Source: Sorangium aterium
Lineage (GTDB): Bacteria; Myxococcota_A; Polyangia; Polyangiales; Polyangiaceae
Direction of reading: 5' to 3'
NCBI RefSeq assembly: GCF_028368935.1
Contig: NZ_JAQNDK010000001.1
Span: forward strand, 1,178,001-1,242,000
Length of the DNA: 64,000 nt
Below the pieces are notes generated by a model. It was given only the letters and a program-made list of their open reading frames with translations. It was not told the origin of the DNA and searched no databases. The stretch's first letter is position 1. Each line of letters starts with the position of its first letter. Shown piece after piece: positions 1-7,598 of the stretch. The position numbers and the translations under genes were made by a program.

Positions 1-1045
1 CGACGAGCGGCAGCCGCGCGTCGACGAGCTCGAGCTGGCCCTTGTAGCGCGCCGCCGTGGTCGAGAGCGCCTGCGCGCGCGCCTGCTCGTCGACCTCGGG
101 GAGGGACGGATCGGCGGTGGAGAGGCCGTCGCGCGCGAGGACGAGGCACATCACCTTGCGCTCGCCGGTCGTGAGCTCCGGCGGGCGGACGGACATCGCG
201 GGCGGGCGGACGGAGATCGCCGCGGGATCCATGAGCGCGGCGAGCTCGATCGCGACCGCGTTGCCGTCGCTCGGCCGCCCCTCGGGCGATTTCGACAGCA
301 TCCGCTGGACCAGCTCGTCGAGCGCCTCGGGCACGTCGTCGCGGAGCCACCGGAGCGACGGCGGCTCCTCGATCAGCACCTTGACGAGCACGGCGAGCCC
401 GCGCGCGCCGCGGAACGGGGCGCGCCCCGAGATGCACTTGTAGAGCAGGCAGCCGAGCGCGAAGACGTCGGCGCGCGCGTCGACGTGCGCCTCGCCGCGG
501 GCCTGCTCCGGCGCCATGTAGCCGGGGGTGCCGAGGATGGCGCCGGGCATGGTGAGCTGCTGATCGATGCCAGACATCCGGACGACGCCGAAATCGATGA
601 GCGTGATGCGGTCGATGGTGCCGCCGACGAGGAGCAGGTTGCTCGGCTTGAGGTCGCGGTGGACGACGCCGAGCCGGTGCACGGAGCCGAGCGTGGTCGC
701 GACGCGCCGGGCGAGCTTGAGGCTCTCCTCCAGGGTGAACGCCTGCCGGGCGAGGCGCTGGGAGAGGGTCTCGCCGGTGAGCCACTCCATGGCGAGGTAG
801 GGGTGGCCGTGCTCCGTGCGGCCGTGCGAGATGTACCGCACCACCCCCGGCACCCGCAGCGTGGCGAGCGCCTGCGCCTCGCGCGCGAGGCGGTTCGAGT
901 CCTGCGAGGCGGCGTTCTGGAGGACCTTGAGGGCGATGGTCTCGCCGGTCTTGAGATCGCGCGAGCGGAAGACGTGGCCCATGCCGCCGGCGCCCGCGAG
1001 CTCCATGATCTCGAACCGGCCGTCGATGACGTCTCCCGCTCGCAT
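1..1045 (-). CDS. Ser/Thr protein kinase (C-terminus beyond window)
   Basis: Hanks-type Ser/Thr kinase read on the minus strand from ATG at 1045; the 3' end lies outside the window. In the visible 348 residues the glycine loop GAGGMGHV is at 18-25, the ATP lysine is K40 (ALKVL), the C-helix glutamate is probably E56, the catalytic loop HRDLKPSN is at 129-136 and the DFG motif starts at D151, followed by GTPGYMAPEQ. All catalytic residues are present, so it should be an active kinase. After about residue 290 it reads into a stretch containing ERKVMCLVLARDG. That resembles the entry into the cyclase/AAA-type C-terminal part of large myxobacterial kinase fusions, so the full protein is probably much longer. 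It is divergent from the kinase at 1805. No ribosome site is obvious; the start is chosen because the kinase domain begins directly after it. Confidence 0.88.
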   Translation of the reverse strand, partial: MRAGDVIDGRFEIMELAGAGGMGHVFRSRDLKTGETIALKVLQNAASQDSNRLAREAQALATLRVPGVVRYISHGRTEHGHPYLAMEWLTGETLSQRLARQAFTLEESLKLARRVATTLGSVHRLGVVHRDLKPSNLLLVGGTIDRITLIDFGVVRMSGIDQQLTMPGAILGTPGYMAPEQARGEAHVDARADVFALGCLLYKCISGRAPFRGARGLAVLVKVLIEEPPSLRWLRDDVPEALDELVQRMLSKSPEGRPSDGNAVAIELAALMDPAAISVRPPAMSVRPPELTTGERKVMCLVLARDGLSTADPSLPEVDEQARAQALSTTAARYKGQLELVDARLPLV

Positions 1046-1804
1046 TGCCTGCCGTCGCTCCGGATCGTCCGCCCTGTGTGGGAGCTACGCGAAGTTCACC
1101 TGGATGGCCAGCGGTTCGGGGTTACGGGCGTGTCACCGGAAGCGGGCGTCGCGAGGCGCCGCCGCCGTCATGCAATCACCACCGATTGCCGCGCTCAGCT
1201 GCGCATCGTCACCAGAGAGCGCGGCCAGGGGCAACTCTGCAGCGTCGAAGCGCCCGGCGGTCTCCGGTCCAGCGCCACCTGGGCAGTCCGGTGCTCCGCC
1301 GCCGTCCACCGGAGCGCGGTCGGACGAGGCCCCCGCTCGGCCCTCCGGCGGCGCGCGACGATGGCAATGCGGCACACCGGCGCGGCCGTGGCGGCCCACC
1401 CGCTGAGACCGGTGCGGCGCTGGGTGGGCCAGTGGATCGGTCGCTGGCCGCTCCCGCCGCCGCGACGCGCCTCGGCCGGCGGCCCGCGCTCCGGCTCCCC
1501 CGGGACCGCGTTCGCCCCGCTGTCCCGCGGGCCGCGCGTGGCCCACGCGTCGCCCACGCGTGGCCCACGCACGATTTCCCGTGCCCCGCGGCTTTTTCGT
1601 CCAGGCGACCTCGGGTGCGGCGGGCGGCCGATGTGAAGCGGCGCTCCCCGGGTCCCAAAAACGAGGCGTGGGAGCCGTTCGTCGTGTGACGCTGCGCGCG
1701 GCGCTTCCTCTGTCGCGTCTGCGTGATAAATGAGCTTGTCTGGGGAGAGGGGGGAGGCGACCGGAACGCGCTGGACCCCCTTTGTCAAGCGAAGGAGGCC
1801 GCTC
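1046..1804. other. intergenic region between divergent kinases
   Basis: About 760 nt between two divergent kinase genes. The overlapping open frames here have arginine- and proline-rich translations that differ in every frame, as expected of chance ORFs in GC-rich DNA. The only structured element seen is the short repeat at 1536-1570. Promoters for both kinases should lie here, but I found no convincing pair of hexamers. Confidence 0.5.
1536..1570. repeat. short tandem/inverted GCGTGGCCCACGC repeat
   Basis: Three adjacent copies of a GCCCACGCG-type unit: GCGTGGCCCACGC occurs twice, joined by GTCGCCCACGC. Each unit is nearly self-complementary (GCGTGG with CCACGC), so the block could form alternative hairpins or act as a double operator between the divergent kinases. 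Function is unknown. Confidence 0.4.
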
Positions 1805-2704
1805 TTGTCAATCGTGCCCGGAACCGTTCTGCTCCAGCGCTACCGCGTGGTACGTCATCTCCGCCGCGAAGGCCTCGGTGAGGTGTTCAGCGCCGAGGAC
1901 GCGAGCACCGGCCGGCGCGTCGCGGTCAAGGTGCTCGGTGAGCCCCCGGTGCGCCAGGAGCCGGGAGGCGTGCTCAACACGCCAGAGCGCATGCCCCAGC
2001 AGGAGGCCGAGGCGCGCTTCCGGCGCGAGGCGGCGGCGTGCGAGCGGCTGCGGGGCCCACACACACTGCCCTCGCTCGACGGCGGCAAGGACCTGGTGCA
2101 CGGTCCTCTCCTCGTGTTCGAGCTGCGCGAGGGGGAGCCGCTCAGCGAGCGCATCGCCCGGCAGGGGCCTCTCCCGTTCAGCGCCGTTCACCGGCTGGGC
2201 GAGCAGCTCTGGTCGGCGATCGCCGAGCTGCACGAGATTGGCATCATCCACCGCGACATCAGCTCCACGAACGTGCTCCTCGACCAGGGTCCTGACGGCG
2301 AGCGGCTGACGCTCCTGGATCTCGGCTCGTGCAAGCTCCCTCCCGGGCTCTCCGACGCGGAGCCGACGTTACCGAGCCGGTGTCTCGGCGATTTCAGGTT
2401 CGCGCCGCCCGAGCAGCTCACGAAGGGGAAGACGGTGGATCACCGGGCCGATCTCTATGCGGCCATGACGGTGATCTTTCACGCGCTCACCGGCGAGCTC
2501 CCCTACGCCGCGCGCAATCTGATGATGCTCGCCGATCTCAAGACGCGGACGCCGCCGCGCCGCCTGGGCAGCCTGATGCCTCCGCCGGTCGACCGGGAGA
2601 TCGAGGTGTTCGTGAACAGGGGCCTGGCGCACAGCCCGGACCGCCGCTTCGCGAACATCGCCGAGGTGATCCAGGGCTGGCAGGCGCTGAGCCCCGCCAC
2701 CTGA
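1805..2704 (+). CDS. Ser/Thr protein kinase with atypical catalytic loop
   Basis: Kinase domain protein of 299 residues. I place the start at TTG 1805 because a perfect AAGGAGG lies at 1792-1798 with a 6-nt gap. An in-frame ATG at 1730 would add 25 unconserved residues and has no ribosome site. Features seen: glycine loop around REGLGEVF (21-28), ATP lysine K42 in VAVKVL, HRDISSTN at 149-156, and a DLG motif (D172) in place of DFG. The usual lysine two residues after the catalytic Asp (HRDLKPEN) is serine here, while D151 and N156 are kept. The domain fills the protein, with no membrane segment or sensor domain, so it is probably a cytosolic kinase recruited by a partner. Activity may be reduced by the K-to-S change. 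Confidence 0.85.
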   Translation: MSIVPGTVLLQRYRVVRHLRREGLGEVFSAEDASTGRRVAVKVLGEPPVRQEPGGVLNTPERMPQQEAEARFRREAAACERLRGPHTLPSLDGGKDLVHGPLLVFELREGEPLSERIARQGPLPFSAVHRLGEQLWSAIAELHEIGIIHRDISSTNVLLDQGPDGERLTLLDLGSCKLPPGLSDAEPTLPSRCLGDFRFAPPEQLTKGKTVDHRADLYAAMTVIFHALTGELPYAARNLMMLADLKTRTPPRRLGSLMPPPVDREIEVFVNRGLAHSPDRRFANIAEVIQGWQALSPAT

Positions 2705-3550
2705 ACGTCTCGACGGCCCTCGCGCGGCCGCACCACCGCTGAAGGCTGGACACCCGGCCTGCCGATTCCACCGCAGCACCCCGCATCGACGGGAAGGCAC
2801 CCGGACAGCGCCGCGCGCTTCCTGCCTTCCTGCTCCCCTGCCCGATTTCTCCGCGACGCCAGGCGCCCCTGCCCGGCCGAGGCCGCCGGTTCGTCGGCGA
2901 GCTCAGCTGGACGGCGGAATCCCCGGCCGAGAGCCGCGCCCGCTCACCGCGGCGTACGCGTCCGACAGCGCGCGCCGGCCTGGGCGGCGCTTCGCCAGCG
3001 CTGCCCCGGCGTTCCGGAGCAGGGCTCCCCCGTCGACGCTCCGTTCGACCAGCAGCCGTCACCGACCATTGCGACAACGTCCCTCTTTTTCTCATCATCA
3101 TCGCTTCCCAACAGCGTTTACCGCACAGGCCGGTTCCTCTGCGATGCGAGGACGGTTGCCGTCGGGTGCTTTACCCGAACGAGCCGCGTTATCCCGGAGC
3201 AAGCGGCGATTCCGCGCGCTTCGTCGTCACGAGAAAAGGGCGGACCTTACCGCCTGGCGTCTGACGAGGAATACGCACCTTCGATCGAGAAACTGCATCT
3301 CACAGCATTGCAGAGGGTGAGCACGCATGTTAATCCCGGGTGCGCTCGTCGCCGCGCCCTCTCGCGCGGCGCCAGGGCAACTGGATCGGCGTGCCGCTCG
3401 TCCTGCGCACGTTGCACATGTTGCGCATGTTGCGCGTGTGTCCGCGAGGCGTCTTTCGCCTCTCCGGGGCCGCCGCGGTGTACCTCGGGGCCGGCTCATT
3501 CCGGGCCGGCACGCCGTCTGGGATCTCTCAACCCTTGCCGCGACCACGCT
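2705..3550. other. long non-coding stretch upstream of glycosyltransferase
   Basis: About 850 nt with no supportable gene. Open frames here lack coding-type third-position bias and recognisable domains. GC content falls between about 3060 and 3330, which suggests a regulatory region for the glycosyltransferase. A small imperfect repeat of GTTGCRCATGTTGCGC type sits near 3409-3440. An upstream in-frame extension of the glycosyltransferase to 3308 is open but cysteine- and arginine-rich and unlike the family, so I treat it as non-coding. Confidence 0.45.
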
Positions 3551-4702
3551 ATGACGACAACTACCTACCGCTATGTCTTCCTGGGGCTCTCCATCACGTC
3601 TTCGTGGGGCAACGGCCACGCCACGACGTACAGAGCGCTCCTCCGTGCGCTCGCGTCGCGCGGCCACCGGGTGCTCTTTCTGGAGCGGAACCTCCCCATC
3701 TACGATCAGCACCGCGACCTGCCCAACCCGCCTTACGGCACGACCGAGCAGTACTCGAGCATTACCGAGCTCCGCGATAGATTCTCACGCGCCGTGCGCG
3801 AAGCCGATCTCGTGATCGTCGGCTCCTTCGTACCGGAAGGGGCGACGGTCGGGGCGTGGATCACCGAAGAGGCCCGCGGAAAGGCCGCTTTCTACGATCT
3901 GGACACGCCCGTCACGCTCGGCCGGCTGGCGCACGGGGATCACGCGTACCTGACGCCGGCGCTGATCCCGCGGTATGATCTCTATCTGTCGGCGACGGGG
4001 GGCCCGACGCTGGAGCGGCTGGAGCGCAGCCACGGCGCGGTGCGCGCGCGGGCGCTCTACTGCTCGGCGGACACGGACGTGTACCATCCCCAGCCGGCGC
4101 CGATGCGCTGGGATCTCGGCTACCTCGGGACCTACAGCGACGACCGGCAGGCGGCCGTCGAGCGGCTCCTCCTCGAGCCGGCGCGGCGCATGCGCCGCGG
4201 GCGCTTCGGGGTGGCGGGCGCGCAGTACCCGACGTCGCTCGCGTGGCCGGAGAACGTCTCCCGGACGGAGCACCTCCCGCCGGACGAGCACCGCATCTTC
4301 TACAACTCCCAGCGCTTCACGCTGAACCTGACCCGCCGTGCGATGGTGGAGTCCGGGTGGTCGCCAAGCGCGCGCCTGTTCGAGGCGGCCGCGTGCGGGA
4401 CCCCTGTCCTGAGCGACACCTGGCCGGGTATCGAGACGTTCTTCCAGCCCGGCGAGGAGATCCTGCTCGTGCGCTCGCCGGAGGACGTGCTCCGGAAGCT
4501 GAGGGAGATGAAGGAGGACAAACGCCTGACGGTGGGCCAGCGGGCGAGGCAGCGCGTCTTCGCCGAGCACACAGCGATGCACCGGGCCGAGGCGTTCGAG
4601 CGCTACACCCGCGAGGTGCTCGAGGCCGCCAGCCGGACGCGCGCGCGCCGCGAGCGCGACGGGCAGCTCACCGCCGCGCAGGTCGACAGCCAGAGCGGCT
4701 GA
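3551..4702 (+). CDS. CgeB-like family glycosyltransferase
   Basis: 383-residue GT-B-type glycosyltransferase resembling the CgeB / Glyco_trans_1_2 group. The N-terminal half has the short GLSITSSWGNGHATTYR loop followed by RGHRVLFLERN. The C-terminal half has SARLFEAAACGTPVLSDTWPG and PGEEILLVRSPEDV, the acceptor/nucleotide-sugar end typical of this group, and finishes with a family-typical C-terminal helix. The start is ATG 3551 because family homology begins there; an upstream in-frame start at 3308 would add about 80 unrelated residues. The substrate cannot be read from sequence; CgeB relatives act on spore coat or other surface glycans. It stands alone, with rlmN only 65 nt downstream but with its own promoter. 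Confidence 0.85.
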   Translation: MTTTTYRYVFLGLSITSSWGNGHATTYRALLRALASRGHRVLFLERNLPIYDQHRDLPNPPYGTTEQYSSITELRDRFSRAVREADLVIVGSFVPEGATVGAWITEEARGKAAFYDLDTPVTLGRLAHGDHAYLTPALIPRYDLYLSATGGPTLERLERSHGAVRARALYCSADTDVYHPQPAPMRWDLGYLGTYSDDRQAAVERLLLEPARRMRRGRFGVAGAQYPTSLAWPENVSRTEHLPPDEHRIFYNSQRFTLNLTRRAMVESGWSPSARLFEAAACGTPVLSDTWPGIETFFQPGEEILLVRSPEDVLRKLREMKEDKRLTVGQRARQRVFAEHTAMHRAEAFERYTREVLEAASRTRARRERDGQLTAAQVDSQSG

Positions 4703-4710
4703 CGCTCTGG
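4690..4710 (+). terminator. stem-loop over the glycosyltransferase stop codon
   Basis: Perfect 8-bp inverted repeat CCAGAGCG / CGCTCTGG with loop GCTGA; the TGA stop of the glycosyltransferase (4700-4702) lies in the loop. No T-run follows, so it is terminator-like but could also work as an mRNA 3'-end stabiliser. Confidence 0.4.
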
Positions 4711-4732
4711 CCTGGCCGCCCGCCTGCTCCCC

Positions 4733-4761
4733 TTGCCGCTGGGGGCGGCGCGCAGTAGGCC
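4733..4761 (+). promoter_or_regulatory. rlmN promoter giving a leaderless transcript (predicted)
   Basis: TTGCCG at 4733-4738, a 17-nt spacer, TAGGCC at 4756-4761, then exactly 6 nt to the GTG start at 4768. With a normal start-site distance, transcription would begin at or next to the start codon. No Shine-Dalgarno precedes rlmN, which fits a leaderless mRNA. The -10 is a poor match on its own; support comes from the same spacing at accC, the HemQ-like gene, tetR and the sigma gene. Confidence 0.45.
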
Positions 4762-4767
4762 AGGCAG

Positions 4768-5931
4768 GTGCGCTCCACACCGCTTCACCCCGTCGCCCGG
4801 CTGCCTGAAGAGTGGTCGGCCTCGCTGGCTGCCCGCGGAGAGCGGTCGTTCGCGGCGAAGCAGGTATTCCACTGGATCCATCGCCGCGGCGTCCTCGATC
4901 CGGCCGCGATGACGAACCTCCCGGCGCGGCTGCGCGAGCACCTCGCCGCGGAGGGGCTGGGCGAGGTGCTGACGCCCGAGCGGGTTCATCGCTCCGAGGA
5001 CGGCACGCGCAAGCTGCTCCTGCGCCTCCGCGACGGCGCGACCATCGAGACGGTCCTGCTCCCGTCGGTGTCGGGCCCCGGCTCGCAGGCGCAGCTCGAC
5101 GCCGACGCGGCGGCTGCCGACGACGAGGACGACGATGCGGCCGCCGAGGCGGACGCCGCGCCGCGCGTCCGCGTCACCCAGTGCATCTCGACGCAGGTCG
5201 GCTGCGCCATGGGGTGCAGCTTCTGCGCGAGCGGCGTGGCGGGGCTCAAGCGCCACCTCGGGGCCGAGGAGATCGCGGGCCAGGTGCTCCTCGGGCGGGC
5301 GATGCTCGACGAGGGCGAGGAGCTCCGCAACGTCGTGTACATGGGCATGGGCGAGCCGCTCCACAACTACGAGGCGACCGCTCGCTCGCTGCGCCTGCTG
5401 ACGCACCCGGAAGGAATCAACCTCTCGACGCGGCGGGTCACGGTGTCCACGTCGGGCCTCGTGCCCGAGATCGCGCGGCTCGGAGCGGATTTTGGCGGGC
5501 AGATCGCGCTCGCGATATCGCTGCACGCCGCGGACGACGAGACCCGCTCGGCGCTGATGCCCATCAACCGCAAGCACCCGCTCGACGAGCTGCTCGCGGC
5601 GCTGCGCGCTTACCCGCTGCCGCGGCGCCGGCGCATCACCATCGAATACACGCTCGTCGCCGGGCAGAACGACGATCCCGCCGAGGCGCGGCGGCTGGCG
5701 AAGCTGCTGCGCGGGCTCCCGGTGAAGATCAACCTCATCCCGATGAACCCGATCGAGGCCTCCTCGCTGGGTCCGCCGGCCCAGGAGCGCGTGGCGGCCT
5801 TCCAGGAGGTGCTCACCCAGGCGGGATACTCCTGCTTCGTTCGCCGCCGGCGCGGCGATGACGTCTCGGCGGCTTGCGGGCAGCTCGTGCTGCTCGGGGC
5901 CAAGCCGAAGGTGCGGCGGGCGCTCGGCTGA
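4768..5931 (+). CDS. rlmN: 23S rRNA (adenine-2503-C2)-methyltransferase, RlmN family
   Basis: Radical-SAM rRNA/tRNA methyltransferase of 387 residues that makes 2-methyladenosine. The iron-sulfur motif CAMGCSFC gives C146, C150 and C153; the extra conserved Cys of QCISTQVGC is C139. The C-terminal SAACGQL carries the methyl-carrier cysteine. Also present are GMGEPLHNYEA and HAADDETRSALMPINRKHPL, typical of RlmN. Odd feature: an acidic Ala/Asp insert at about 108-131 (runs of D, E and A) lies between the N-terminal domain and the radical-SAM core where most homologues have a short link. The start is GTG 4768, with no Shine-Dalgarno. Confidence 0.95.
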   Translation: MRSTPLHPVARLPEEWSASLAARGERSFAAKQVFHWIHRRGVLDPAAMTNLPARLREHLAAEGLGEVLTPERVHRSEDGTRKLLLRLRDGATIETVLLPSVSGPGSQAQLDADAAAADDEDDDAAAEADAAPRVRVTQCISTQVGCAMGCSFCASGVAGLKRHLGAEEIAGQVLLGRAMLDEGEELRNVVYMGMGEPLHNYEATARSLRLLTHPEGINLSTRRVTVSTSGLVPEIARLGADFGGQIALAISLHAADDETRSALMPINRKHPLDELLAALRAYPLPRRRRITIEYTLVAGQNDDPAEARRLAKLLRGLPVKINLIPMNPIEASSLGPPAQERVAAFQEVLTQAGYSCFVRRRRGDDVSAACGQLVLLGAKPKVRRALG

Positions 5932-5986
5932 TCGCGCGCGCAGCCTCCCGGGAGCGCGCGAGCGAGCGCCGCCTGCAGCGGGCGTC

Positions 5987-6016
5987 TTGACGCGCCGCCG
6001 CGCGGGGGCGTAGCTG
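5987..6016 (+). promoter_or_regulatory. accC promoter giving a leaderless transcript (predicted)
   Basis: TTGACG at 5987-5992, an 18-nt spacer, TAGCTG at 6011-6016, then 6 nt to GTG 6023. No ribosome-binding site is present between -10 and start. Same geometry as the rlmN promoter. Confidence 0.5.
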
Positions 6017-6022
6017 TCGGCC

Positions 6023-7423
6023 GTGTTGAAGAAGATCCTCGTCGCCAACCGTGGAGAGATCGCCTGCCGCGTCCTCCGGACCTGCAAACGGCTCGGGATC
6101 GCGACGGTCGCCGTCTATTCCGACGCGGACGCGAGCGCGCCGCACGTCGCGATGGCCGACGAGGCGGTGCGCATCGGGCCGCCGCCGGTCCGGGACAGCT
6201 ACCTGGTCATCCATGCGATCGTCGAGGCGGCCCGCGCGACGGGCGCCGACGGCATCCATCCCGGGTACGGGCTGCTCAGCGAGAACCAGGCGTTCGCCGA
6301 GGCCGTCGTCGAGGCCGGCGTCACGTTCATCGGGCCGCCGCCCGCGGTGCTCCATGCCTTCGGCGACAAGATCCTCGCGCGGGATCACGCGCGCGGGGCC
6401 GGCGTGTTCCCGCCGCCGGGCACGGGCGGACCGGTCGACCCCGCCGACGTCGAGGCCGCCCAGCGCGCCGCCGAGAGCATCGGCTTCCCGCTGCTCGTCA
6501 AGGCCGCGGGCGGCGGCGGCGGCATCGGCATGCAGATCGTCACCGATCCGGGCAAGCTGTCGCGCGCCCTCACCGCGTGCTCCGACCGCGGCCGCGCGGC
6601 GTTCGGGGACCCGCGCGTGTACATGGAGCGGTACATCGAGCGCCCGCGCCACATCGAGGTGCAGGTGCTCTGCGACGGCCGGGGCGGCGCCGTCGCGCTC
6701 GGCGAGCGCGAGTGCAGCGCGCAGCGCCGGCACCAGAAGATCGTCGAGGAGACCCCGTCACCGGCCGCGTTCTTCCAGGGAGCAGCGGGCGAGGCCCGCC
6801 GGAAAGAGCTCCACGAGAGCGCCCTCCGGGTCGTGACCGCCGCCGGCTACGTCGGCGCTGGCACCGTCGAGTTCGTCGCGGCGGAGAGCGGCGAGCTCTT
6901 CTTCCTGGAGGTCAACGCGCGGCTCCAGGTCGAGCACTGCGTCACGGAGATGTGCACCGGGCTCGACCTTGTCGAGCACCAGATCCGCATCGCGTCGGGC
7001 GAGCCGCTCGCGCCGGAGGTCCTCGGCCACACCTACCGCGGCCACGCCATCGAGGCGCGCCTCTACGCGGAGGATCCGGCGAAGAAGTTCGCCCCCCAGC
7101 CCGGCCGCGTCACGGCGCTCCGCTGGCCGGACGCGGGCGACGACCTGCGGATCGAGACCGGCGTCGCCGAGGGGATCGAGGTGACGCCGTTCTACGACCC
7201 GCTGCTCGCCAAGATCGTCGCTCACGGCCCGACCCGCGACGAGGCGATCGCCCGCCTCGACCGGGCGCTCGCCGAGACGACGATCGAGCTCACCGGTCCG
7301 GCCGGGCCCGCCGCGACCAACCTCGCGTTCCTCCGGCAGATCCTGCAGGACGGCGATTTCCGCGGCGGGCAGTACGACACGCGCTTCGCCGAGGCGCTCG
7401 CCGCCGGCAAGAAGCCCGGATGA
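6023..7423 (+). CDS. accC: biotin carboxylase subunit (acetyl-/acyl-CoA carboxylase)
   Basis: ATP-grasp biotin carboxylase of 466 residues (family about 450). It carboxylates biotin on a carrier protein for malonyl-CoA or other acyl-CoA carboxylation. The N-terminus LKKILVANRGEIACRVL is typical. HPGYGLLSEN is at 79-88, the glycine-rich ATP loop GGGGGIGM at 163-170, and the EVNARLQVEH catalytic strand is further on. The usual C-terminal lid and Biotin_carb_C region (AIEARLYAEDP) is complete. No biotinyl carrier or carboxyltransferase gene is adjacent, so the partner is encoded elsewhere. The start is GTG 6023 or the next codon TTG 6026. Confidence 0.92.
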   Translation: MLKKILVANRGEIACRVLRTCKRLGIATVAVYSDADASAPHVAMADEAVRIGPPPVRDSYLVIHAIVEAARATGADGIHPGYGLLSENQAFAEAVVEAGVTFIGPPPAVLHAFGDKILARDHARGAGVFPPPGTGGPVDPADVEAAQRAAESIGFPLLVKAAGGGGGIGMQIVTDPGKLSRALTACSDRGRAAFGDPRVYMERYIERPRHIEVQVLCDGRGGAVALGERECSAQRRHQKIVEETPSPAAFFQGAAGEARRKELHESALRVVTAAGYVGAGTVEFVAAESGELFFLEVNARLQVEHCVTEMCTGLDLVEHQIRIASGEPLAPEVLGHTYRGHAIEARLYAEDPAKKFAPQPGRVTALRWPDAGDDLRIETGVAEGIEVTPFYDPLLAKIVAHGPTRDEAIARLDRALAETTIELTGPAGPAATNLAFLRQILQDGDFRGGQYDTRFAEALAAGKKPG

Positions 7424-7558
7424 CGCCCGGCCGAGCAGGCTGAGCGGGCTGAGCGGTCCGAGCTGGCCGGGAGCCGCCGGCTACGTCGGCGCCGGTCCGG
7501 GCGGGCCACCGCGCGTCGTTCGCCGCCCGCGCCGCCGCCGCGCTGAATCGCGCGTGGT

Positions 7559-7592
7559 CGTGGTGCAAACCACGGCCCGCATGAACTAAATA
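7559..7592 (+). promoter_or_regulatory. hairpin and -10-like element before the phosphohexomutase
   Basis: Perfect hairpin CGTGGT-GCAA-ACCACG at 7559-7574, with a GNRA-type GCAA loop, between accC and the mutase gene. TAAATA at 7587-7592 ends 6 nt before GTG 7599, in the leaderless geometry seen at other genes here. The hairpin covers the position where -35 would lie (7564-7569, TGCAAA, a poor match), so it may be an operator rather than an RNA element. Confidence 0.35.
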
Positions 7593-7598
7593 CCAGGG

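Noticed and set aside
885-905. tRNA-like GGTTCGAGTCC in the first kinase gene
   Set aside because: It lies within the conserved kinase coding sequence and no acceptor or anticodon stems can be built around it.
3409-3440. GTTGCACATGTTGCGCATG repeats as a regulatory array
   Set aside because: Only two to three imperfect copies, in an open frame upstream of the glycosyltransferase; no symmetry to support an operator.
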